A DNA stretch of 6,466 nt from Phycisphaerales bacterium (GTDB lineage: Bacteria; Planctomycetota; Phycisphaerae; Sedimentisphaerales; Anaerobacaceae), in NCBI GenBank assembly GCA_003533825.1, contig DQCG01000450.1:1-6466 (forward strand), read 5' to 3'. The notes under the pieces are model-generated. The model had not been told where the DNA came from and did no database searches. It saw only the letters and a list, made by a program, of their open reading frames with translations. A program made the position numbers and the translations under genes. This document shows positions 1-5,866 of this stretch, one piece after another (position 1 is the first letter of the stretch; the number at the start of each line of letters is the position of its first letter).

Positions 1-1
1 G

Positions 2-259
2 CCCATTCGTAAATGCCCGGAGTGCGGCAAGCTCAGCGTCCAGCGGCTAATCGGCGCCGGCGCCGGCATAATCTTCAAAGGCTCCGGATTCTATCAAACC
101 GATTACAGGAGCGAGAGCTACAAACAAGGCAAGAAAAACGACACAAAGCCCAGCACCGGCAAAGACACCACAAAAAAGAAAACCGAAACCAAAGCCATAG
201 ATTCAAAATCCGGCGAAAAATCCAAATCCGGCACAAAAGACAAAAAGAAATCAGCGTAG
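2..259 (+). CDS. FmdB-family zinc-ribbon protein, 3' part (5' end outside window)
   Basis: An open frame runs from the window edge to a TAG stop and encodes 85 residues; the start lies upstream, so no start codon is visible. The fragment begins PIRKCPECGKL, the second CxxC knuckle (C5, C8) of the FmdB/CxxC_CxxC_SSSS zinc ribbon. It continues with RLIGAGAGIIFKGSGFYQTDY, split here only for family comparison: the segment IFKGSGFYQTDY (about residues 27-38) is the characteristic block that follows the zinc ribbon. About 30 residues carrying the first CxxC should be missing. The tail from residue 43 on is a low-complexity Lys/Thr/Ser-rich stretch, common in this family and probably disordered. 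The family is small (roughly 60-110 residues), binds zinc and is annotated as putative regulatory, from the fmd formamidase/amidase context; its molecular role is not settled. The gene converges on the M56 gene. Identification as the family is fairly certain, function is not. Confidence 0.86.
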   Translation, partial: PIRKCPECGKLSVQRLIGAGAGIIFKGSGFYQTDYRSESYKQGKKNDTKPSTGKDTTKKKTETKAIDSKSGEKSKSGTKDKKKSA

Positions 260-295
260 CTGTCACCTTCCATCGAAGTGATACACAAAAGCTAC
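256..295. terminator. possible weak bidirectional stem-loop between convergent genes
   Basis: The gap between the two convergent stops holds nested inverted repeats. The outer arms are GTAGCT (256-261) and AGCTAC (290-295). The inner arms are TCAC-c-TTC (263-270) and GAAGTGA (275-281), with one bulged C and a CATC loop. There is no clear T-run after the stem on either strand, so this is not a canonical intrinsic terminator. The position is right for a shared 3' structure, but the outer stem overlaps the FmdB stop codon and the inner pairing is short. Confidence 0.25.
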
Positions 296-308
296 AAGTT
301 GCATTAAT

Positions 309-3300
309 CTAAAACTCCACATCAGTTTTATGCCCCGGTCCAAGTGAAACGTTTTTGAACTCGACCCACTGATACGGCCGTACTTGATATTGAAACTCCT
401 CGATTTGTCCGAGTTTGAGGTTTCTAAAGCTCGCTGTTAGCTGATCAATCTTTCCTGAGGCAACTGAACCGTGGCTGGTAGTGTGTAATTTGCCCTCTTT
501 GTCAATAGCTACAACTCGTTCGGTTTGATCTTTACGCCATTCACGTGAGGTAACTATATGTGTGCCACTATAGGCCTGGAATGCTTGCGACCATAAGACA
601 CCGCCTTGTTTGCCACTGTTCATTCGTCTGCCATCATGACTTGCTATTGTGGTCCAGGGGCCACTTGCAATTCCTATACGTATCGTAGTTGATAATCTCC
701 CCTTCTCCATATCAGAAATAGCAGCTTCAAAGCCCTCAAGCTGATTTCCTTTGGAGTCCACAACTTTACAGGAACCATGCCAACCGCTTGCGCCGAGTAT
801 TTTGTTCCAGGAAAAATTAAGGTTATCTGGACCGGCTACTTTGAACATAAAACCATACTTACCGAATCCTTGCCGGATATTCCTTTTCGTAGTATAAATT
901 TCCATGGGAAGCGCCAAGCCATCCGGCCGCCAACATCTTTTGCCCTCTTGTGGCCAGTCACAAACTCCAACTAATTCAACCGTAATGTCATCAGATAATT
1001 TTACAAAATATTTCCCCCTATATCCCCAGGAATCCGTCTGTGATGCGAGTAGATTAGAATGTGGTTCAGGAGAAATGCGCCTCCAATGTTTGCCGTTTGA
1101 CTCGCTTTTGCCGAAGTATTGTACTAAAGTGCCGCCTTCCCGAACGGCCATCCTGCATTTAGCATTGTTATATTCGGCTAACTCTATAAAACCATCGACG
1201 ATATTGGTCTTGTCTTTGTGTCCATTCGAGTATAAGACAACGACACGGCCATCAGGAAAGACTGCCATTTGCTCATCATCACCATGAGGATTATCGAAAA
1301 ACCACGTCCCTACCATTTCCACAGGGACCTTACTCTCAGCAGGTTCTACCTTAACCTCGGCCTGCACATCGGTTTTCAAGTCTTTTGGGCTGCTGGGACA
1401 TGTAACCGATTTATCGGCAATCCGGCCGTTTTCGATTTTGACCTGCAATACAGCCCGGTTATTGTTTTCGTCAATCTCGGCAATACTATTGTCAAAATTC
1501 AGATGAACGTTGAACTCATATTGGCCATCCGGTAAATGAAAACCGCGCGTACCTTCGCCCCATTGTTTGCCGGGTTCAAGAGGTCCCGCTCTATGCCAGC
1601 CTTCATAAGCATTGCCCGCCTCATCCAGATTATTGCCTGGGTCACCGCGATAAAACCTCAGTTTAAATCTTGGGATTGTGAGACTGCTTTTATTCTGTAT
1701 ATCGACTCCAAGACTATAAGTTCCACGATTCTTGTCGTGTCGAATATCAAAATTTGCAGGCTTAATATCAATGCCTGAAAGTTTTGTTGTTGTTTCTCTT
1801 TCTTTCCGCGTCGTTTGTTTACTTGATGTGTCAGCTTCAACCGGTTTCTTCGGTTGTCTTCCGGGAATCATTACTGAAGCTTTATTATTGGTCTCATCCA
1901 ATTCATCAGCCATATTGTCCGGGTCAACGATCACGAAGATTTCATTGTCATCCTCATTTAAAGTGAACGGAAGTGTTCTCTCATTCCATGTATCCCCCGG
2001 CATAATTGGTCCTGCATTATGGTGCCCGGGATAAACCTTCCTTCCTTTCCTGCTTGGATCACCTACATAGAAAATAACCTTAAAACTTGGAGTGGTAGTA
2101 TTGCCATTGTTATGAATACTGATAACTGCTCTGAATCGGCCATCGGATTGTTTTTTAACGTACAAATCCTTGTTATCTATAGCAATATCAATTTTTGCAG
2201 ATCCAGTTTCATCTTTTGGACGAAGGTTTTCGGATTTTACAGACTGATATTTATAAGGTTTTATTCGCACATAGTTCTCTCCGGCGTTTGCTTTAAAGAA
2301 ATCGATGAGGTCATCCTGTATCTGTCCTTTAATTGAATGGCCAACTCCGTCATAGGTAACCAACTGCGCAGAGAGCTTCTGCCGGCTGTAGATTTTCTGA
2401 CTTAACTCCCAGCGGTCCGGCATCATCTTTTCGGCCAGGGCCTTTATAATGATATCCGCTTCTTCTTCACGCCAGGCGTCACGCGATGGCAGAGTATCAT
2501 TTTTATCCACGGACCCCATATAGATATAATGAGCGACCTTCCCGAAAGCCTCTTCATTAAACGATCCATCGGTAAATTTTTCAATCCCGGCTATACCAAT
2601 CGGAAAAGGAAGCTCACATCTGTTCCATTCTTTTACAGGCAGGGTCGGCAATCCGTTTACTCCCCCGGCGGCAACCGCCTTAACCATTTCAGGATGCAGA
2701 AACGAATATCGATTACAAAATTTCGCCGATGCGGAAAATCCGTGCATGAAAACTTTCTCGTTGATCTTAAATCCGTTTTTACGTAAAAGCTCCTGGGCAT
2801 ATTTGATCATTGCGGTTAATTGCAGATCGATACGCTTGAGCCTTCCTTCATTTATTTCGAGGGTATCAATATCCAGGGCATGAGTATAAGCCCACCAATT
2901 CGTCCTCGGTCGTGGAAACGTCGGAACCAACAACGGAACACCAAGCCGACTGGCCATTCGAGTTGCGTGACTATTTTCCGCAAGCCTGAATGCCTTTACC
3001 CGATGAACGTCAAGATCGTCTGAAGTGGTGCCGGAATTGTTTGATTCTACCAGCATGTAGATCGGCTTGTTTTTATCCATCCCGCTGGGGATAAACAGGT
3101 AATACGGAAAGTTGAAGCCCTTTTCTTCCTGAGCCTCGATTTGAAAAATATCATCACCGGCCAGGTTCACCTTTTGTATTGCTCCGACCTTATGCGCTTT
3201 TTCGGTTTCAGAAGCGGTCGTGGAAATTGTTCGTGAGACCTTGTTGTTTGTTTCATCTGACTCGTCAACTTTATTGTCTGGATCAACGACGACCGAAATG

Positions 3301-4739
3301 ACATTTTCACCGGGTCTTAGTCTCTGGGGATGCGTGCCTTCCGCCCAGGTGTCACCGGGCATGATCGGCCCCGAGTTATGAGGTGCAAGAAGCCGTCCAC
3401 CTTTGTCCGGATCACCCGCATAAAAATTAACTCTAAAGCGGGGAATGGGTGCTGAACCTTGATTACGAAATACAATCCCGATTTCAATGAGTTCATCGGA
3501 CAGTTTTGTCACATGTAAGTTCTTGGCATCTAAAGGAATGTCAATTTTTGTAGATTCTGATTTATCCTTAGGTTGAGCATCAGAATCAATCACCACATTC
3601 CCAATGGATTGCTTTTGTGCTCTTGCCATGGGCAATAATACGGCACCAAGAATCAGTATGGTCATTAGACCGACGATTCCGAGTTTTGCATTGTTGGGTA
3701 TAGGTCGATTGAACATATGTCTAATCCTCCTATTTAAAGCTTTTTTTGATTCGACTACACCAATCAGGCGCAGACTCAGATTCGTTTTTAAGAACGCCAT
3801 CTCCGCAATATCAATCAGAGTATTGCTGTAATCCTTCGCTCCTGCACCGAGTGAGACGAGAACCATCTCATCAACAGCCTGCTCACGAATCCGGCGTACT
3901 ATGAGATTCACGCACCAGACAAGAGGATTATAGAAGTAGATAATCTGCAGGATCGTCTGGGCGGAATTCATCCATAAATCGCCTCTTTTAATATGGGCCA
4001 GCTCGTGGGTAAGAACCGCTCTTAGCCTTTCCGAAGGTAATTTCTCGATCAGTGCAGCCGGTATTAAAATAACGGGCCTGAAAAGCCCGCAGACGGCGGG
4101 GCTTGAGACATGTTCCGACAACCTCAGTCCGACATGCCGGCGAACGCCAAGCTGGTTACGGCAATGATTCAATATTTCGATAAATCGATTCTCCGACGGC
4201 TCGCCCTGAGTGATCAATTGCCTGACGTACAATATCCGGTGAGTCAGCAACGCCGAAAAAATCAGTACACCTACAAGCCATAGAGCAAAAACAACGGCTT
4301 GCCAGTTGAGGTTGTTCAGGTATGAAACGACAGGTGTAGCTGGGCTGGTCAGTTTGGCAGGTGTCTGAGGCAATTGATTCTGCGGAATTTCAAAGAGAAT
4401 TGGTGTTCCAGAAATAAGTGGGGGAGGCTCGGCGGATTCTTTCTGAATTACGGTTGATACTTGATCCAAAACCGGCGTTGCTGTCTGCAGAATCTCCCCG
4501 TGCCAATAGCCAAGCCCTGTGGGCAGGCTCAGCGAGGGCGGCAGGATGAGTTTTATAAACACCAACATCCATATCCAGTATCTGAGCGTTGCCCTAACGC
4601 GCTTTCGGATTAGAAAATCAACAAAGAGCAACAAAACAATCAAGACGCCGGACTGGATAAACATACTCCCGGCATAATCACAGAATTTATCGCCCAGACT
4701 GTTCAAAGTCGTTATAGAATCATCGATTAGAGGATTCAT
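309..4739 (-). CDS. BlaR1/MecR1-type M56 membrane metallopeptidase fused to CARDB and alpha/beta-hydrolase domains
   Basis: This is a 1476-residue protein if started at the ATG at 4739, which follows AGGAAAAGG by six bases. Membrane helices lie at about 24-44, 52-72, 147-167 and 352-372. The M56 peptidase core between helices 3 and 4 has HELAH at 245-249 and a third zinc ligand, probably E286 in RIREQAVDE, so it should face the cytoplasm and cleave the neighbouring BlaI-like repressor, as BlaR1/MecR1 do. Beyond helix 4 is an outer region of about 1,100 residues: CARDB-like domain 1 (398-505), alpha/beta-hydrolase (about 519-820; GFSAS at 667-671, D745 or D748, H801), CARDB-like 2 (848-958) and 3 (989-1103), a lipocalin-like segment (about 1141-1225) and a C-terminal domain (about 1238-1476) containing ITVELVGVCDWP. 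S. aureus BlaR1 is about 600 residues, and its penicillin-binding sensor domain is not recognisable here. The start overlaps the repressor gene by 20 bases, so the two should be cotranscribed. Peptidase assignment is firm; ligand and hydrolase activity are unknown. Confidence 0.93.
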   Translation of the reverse strand: MNPLIDDSITTLNSLGDKFCDYAGSMFIQSGVLIVLLLFVDFLIRKRVRATLRYWIWMLVFIKLILPPSLSLPTGLGYWHGEILQTATPVLDQVSTVIQKESAEPPPLISGTPILFEIPQNQLPQTPAKLTSPATPVVSYLNNLNWQAVVFALWLVGVLIFSALLTHRILYVRQLITQGEPSENRFIEILNHCRNQLGVRRHVGLRLSEHVSSPAVCGLFRPVILIPAALIEKLPSERLRAVLTHELAHIKRGDLWMNSAQTILQIIYFYNPLVWCVNLIVRRIREQAVDEMVLVSLGAGAKDYSNTLIDIAEMAFLKTNLSLRLIGVVESKKALNRRIRHMFNRPIPNNAKLGIVGLMTILILGAVLLPMARAQKQSIGNVVIDSDAQPKDKSESTKIDIPLDAKNLHVTKLSDELIEIGIVFRNQGSAPIPRFRVNFYAGDPDKGGRLLAPHNSGPIMPGDTWAEGTHPQRLRPGENVISVVVDPDNKVDESDETNNKVSRTISTTASETEKAHKVGAIQKVNLAGDDIFQIEAQEEKGFNFPYYLFIPSGMDKNKPIYMLVESNNSGTTSDDLDVHRVKAFRLAENSHATRMASRLGVPLLVPTFPRPRTNWWAYTHALDIDTLEINEGRLKRIDLQLTAMIKYAQELLRKNGFKINEKVFMHGFSASAKFCNRYSFLHPEMVKAVAAGGVNGLPTLPVKEWNRCELPFPIGIAGIEKFTDGSFNEEAFGKVAHYIYMGSVDKNDTLPSRDAWREEEADIIIKALAEKMMPDRWELSQKIYSRQKLSAQLVTYDGVGHSIKGQIQDDLIDFFKANAGENYVRIKPYKYQSVKSENLRPKDETGSAKIDIAIDNKDLYVKKQSDGRFRAVISIHNNGNTTTPSFKVIFYVGDPSRKGRKVYPGHHNAGPIMPGDTWNERTLPFTLNEDDNEIFVIVDPDNMADELDETNNKASVMIPGRQPKKPVEADTSSKQTTRKERETTTKLSGIDIKPANFDIRHDKNRGTYSLGVDIQNKSSLTIPRFKLRFYRGDPGNNLDEAGNAYEGWHRAGPLEPGKQWGEGTRGFHLPDGQYEFNVHLNFDNSIAEIDENNNRAVLQVKIENGRIADKSVTCPSSPKDLKTDVQAEVKVEPAESKVPVEMVGTWFFDNPHGDDEQMAVFPDGRVVVLYSNGHKDKTNIVDGFIELAEYNNAKCRMAVREGGTLVQYFGKSESNGKHWRRISPEPHSNLLASQTDSWGYRGKYFVKLSDDITVELVGVCDWPQEGKRCWRPDGLALPMEIYTTKRNIRQGFGKYGFMFKVAGPDNLNFSWNKILGASGWHGSCKVVDSKGNQLEGFEAAISDMEKGRLSTTIRIGIASGPWTTIASHDGRRMNSGKQGGVLWSQAFQAYSGTHIVTSREWRKDQTERVVAIDKEGKLHTTSHGSVASGKIDQLTASFRNLKLGQIEEFQYQVRPYQWVEFKNVSLGPGHKTDVEF
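1431..3548 (-). repeat. three CARDB-like domain repeats within the M56 protein
   Basis: Three related segments encode residues about 398-505, 848-958 and 989-1103 of the M56 protein (bases 3225-3548, 1866-2198 and 1431-1775). Each carries the same three landmarks in order. First, an FYxGDP strand: NFYAGDP, IFYVGDP, RFYRGDP. Second, an AGP/SGP-PG-W turn: NSGPIMPGDTW, NAGPIMPGDTW, RAGPLEPGKQW. Third, a D-E-x-NN end: DESDETNNK, DELDETNNK, EIDENNNR. The last block is typical of CARDB (cell-adhesion-related bacterial) beta-sandwich domains. Copies 1 and 2 are clearly closer to each other than to copy 3. The hydrolase domain lies between copies 1 and 2. Confidence 0.82.
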
Positions 4740-5166
4740 TTTTCGCCTTTTCCTTTCTTGCTCCTCCTGTATTCTGTTTCTCAACCAGCATACGTAGTTG
4801 GGAGGCTTCTTCTTTTGAGAGGCCCTCATGCTCGATCAAAAATTGCATCATCGGAGTCAAGGCCCCGTCGAAGGCGCGCTTGAGCATCCTTCGAAATTCT
4901 CCCCGCCTGGCATCCACTTCACTGATACAGGATTTAAAAAGCTGAAGGTTGCGGATTCTCTCTATTTCCAAAAAGCCCTTATCGGCCATCCTGTCCATCG
5001 TGGTCTTAACAGTGCTGTATGCACGATCCCTGCTTTTGGCCAGCGTCTCCTGGACTGTGCCTGCAGCACAGGGCTCCTTTTCCCATACTACTTTCATAAT
5101 CTCCCATTCGGCTTCGGTGAGTTCCACGGCGTTGATTTCCGGATTTATTGCTCTCGGCTTTGGCAT
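4720..5166 (-). CDS. BlaI/MecI-family winged-helix transcriptional repressor
   Basis: This is a 148-residue protein, a normal length for the BlaI/MecI/CopY family. The N-terminal winged helix spans about residues 13-80. ELTEAEWEIMKVVWE (15-29) is the family's signature first helix, and AYSTVKTTMDRMADKGFL (49-66) covers the DNA-recognition helix and the start of the wing. The C-terminal part (about 84-131), with FRRMLKRAFDGALTPMMQFL and a helix around 117-130, matches the dimerisation region, where BlaI and MecI are also cut by their cognate M56 protease. The ATG at 5166 was chosen because GGAGA lies seven bases upstream and because a longer in-frame reading would run through the promoter. The protein probably dimerises on an operator in its own promoter and represses itself and the overlapping M56 gene until the latter cleaves it. 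Wider targets cannot be seen here. Confidence 0.94.
   Translation of the reverse strand: MPKPRAINPEINAVELTEAEWEIMKVVWEKEPCAAGTVQETLAKSRDRAYSTVKTTMDRMADKGFLEIERIRNLQLFKSCISEVDARRGEFRRMLKRAFDGALTPMMQFLIEHEGLSKEEASQLRMLVEKQNTGGARKEKAKNESSNR
4746..4754 (-). promoter_or_regulatory. ribosome binding site of the M56 gene
   Basis: AGGAAAAGG on the minus strand ends six bases before the ATG at 4739 and lies inside the 3' end of the repressor gene. It decides the M56 start in favour of MNPLIDDS. The alternative start 30 residues upstream (4829) would add a charged stretch that is simply the overlapping reading of the repressor gene. Confidence 0.7.
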
Positions 5167-5173
5167 ATCTTTG

Positions 5174-5178
5174 TCTCC
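5174..5178 (-). promoter_or_regulatory. ribosome binding site of the BlaI-family gene
   Basis: GGAGA on the minus strand, seven bases before the ATG at 5166, fixes this start over in-frame ATG codons further upstream (5241 and the 5328 alternative start). Confidence 0.72.
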
Positions 5179-5197
5179 ATATTCTATTGCTATAGAA

Positions 5198-5225
5198 TGT
5201 ATACGACAAATGTCGAATATGTCAA
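5198..5225 (-). promoter_or_regulatory. sigma-70-type promoter of the repressor-M56 operon
   Basis: On the minus strand TTGACA (5225-5220), a perfect -35 box, is followed after 16 bases by TATACA (5203-5198). An alternative -10 reading is TACATT at 5201-5196 with an 18-base spacer. A long A/T-rich tract with two AAATTT blocks (5230-5235 and 5248-5253) lies just upstream of the -35 box and could act as an UP element. Transcription would start near 5190, leaving a leader of roughly 25 bases before the repressor ATG. Assignment is from sequence only. Confidence 0.72.
5204..5215. promoter_or_regulatory. probable BlaI-type operator dyad between -35 and -10
   Basis: CGACAAATGTCG has 5-base inverted arms (CGACA/TGTCG) around a 2-base centre. 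It contains ACA-N2-TGT, the core of the TACA-N2-TGTA operator known for BlaI/MecI repressors, with C/G in place of the outer T/A. The dyad abuts the -10 box and sits wholly in the promoter spacer, where a bound repressor dimer would block RNA polymerase. I see only one good copy in the window. Confidence 0.6.
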
Positions 5226-5324
5226 TAAAAAATTTGGACATTTTTACAAATTTTTTGATAACCTGCTTTTTAACTTGAAAAATGGAGAAAAAATATTGGG
5301 AAAAATGAAAAAAGATAACCTGGC

Positions 5325-5864
5325 TCACTTAATCAATTTGGCGATTTGTCTGAATTTTGGGTGTTCGGCGGTCTTTAGCAGCTCAAATAAGGCCATCTCG
5401 GTGCAACTGATTTTGGCTCCTTCGGCGGCCAATTTATTTAGTGCGATCTGTTTGTTTTCCGGGGCTCTTGAAGAGACGGCATCCGCTATGACATGGACGT
5501 TAAAATCCTGGCCGAGCAGATCAACGGCTGTTTGATATATGCAGACATGCGTTTCGATGCCGCACAGCAGGATTTGATTTCGTGCCAAATCTTTGAGCCT
5601 GGTGCTGAACTGCTCATTGCCACAGCAACTGAAAGCGGACTTGTTTATCGGCTCAATATCGGCAAGGAGTTGTGCTATCTCAGGAACCGTCGGCCCGAGA
5701 GCATCGGGACACTGCTGGCACCATAGGATTGGAATCTCCAGGATATTGGTGGTCCGGATGAGGATTTGAATATTCTTAAATAAAGCTTCCCTGCCGTGCA
5801 TTGACTGCGCCAGCTTGCCTTGGACGTCAATGACCGCCAGACAGCACTGTTGTATATCAAGCAT
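5325..5864 (-). CDS. isochorismatase-family cysteine hydrolase (ISOC1/2-like)
   Basis: This protein has 179 residues from the ATG at 5864, or 182 from an in-frame TTG at 5873. Numbered from the ATG, the expected catalytic triad of the superfamily is present: D13 in LAVIDVQGK, K75 in INKSAF and the nucleophile C108 in LCGIETHVC. The single compact domain, the GIETHVC motif followed by TAVDLL and then VIADAVSSR, and the C-terminal HPKFRQIAKLIK all resemble the isochorismatase-domain-containing 1/2 group rather than true isochorismatases or nicotinamidases; the substrate is unknown. It is probably cytoplasmic, as no signal peptide is seen. The ATG follows the stop of the upstream gene by two bases (TAAGGATG) and has no well-spaced ribosome binding site, so translation is probably coupled. 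The repressor promoter lies downstream, so it is a separate unit from the BlaI/M56 pair unless there is read-through. No hairpin terminator was seen after the TGA. Confidence 0.9.
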   Translation of the reverse strand: MLDIQQCCLAVIDVQGKLAQSMHGREALFKNIQILIRTTNILEIPILWCQQCPDALGPTVPEIAQLLADIEPINKSAFSCCGNEQFSTRLKDLARNQILLCGIETHVCIYQTAVDLLGQDFNVHVIADAVSSRAPENKQIALNKLAAEGAKISCTEMALFELLKTAEHPKFRQIAKLIK

Positions 5865-5866
5865 CC

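Noticed and set aside
13..312. 99-codon plus-strand frame at the left edge, very rich in Arg and Gln
   Set aside because: It is an out-of-frame reading of the FmdB-type gene, whose own frame shows the CxxC and IFKGSGFY blocks.
312..3614. Penicillin-binding sensor domain in the M56 protein
   Set aside because: An SxxK can be found by chance (SSPK at residues 1116-1119), but there is no STxK with accompanying SxN and KTG motifs in a domain of the right size.
4740..4829. 30-residue N-terminal extension of the M56 protein
   Set aside because: It overlaps conserved coding sequence of the repressor, is highly charged, and lacks the support of the AGGAAAAGG site found at the later ATG.
5226..5324. 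Small RNA or intrinsic terminator in the gap after the hydrolase gene
   Set aside because: The minus strand has several T-runs here, but no stem-loop precedes them. AT-richness alone is better read as promoter-upstream sequence.
5167..5328. 54-residue N-terminal extension of the BlaI-family protein
   Set aside because: It would be translated from the promoter, operator and AT-rich tract. The family does not have such an extension, and a good ribosome site precedes the ATG at 5166.
4828..5535. 235-codon plus-strand open frame opposite the repressor and hydrolase genes
   Set aside because: It is antisense to two well-supported genes, runs through the promoter region, and its translation resembles no protein family.
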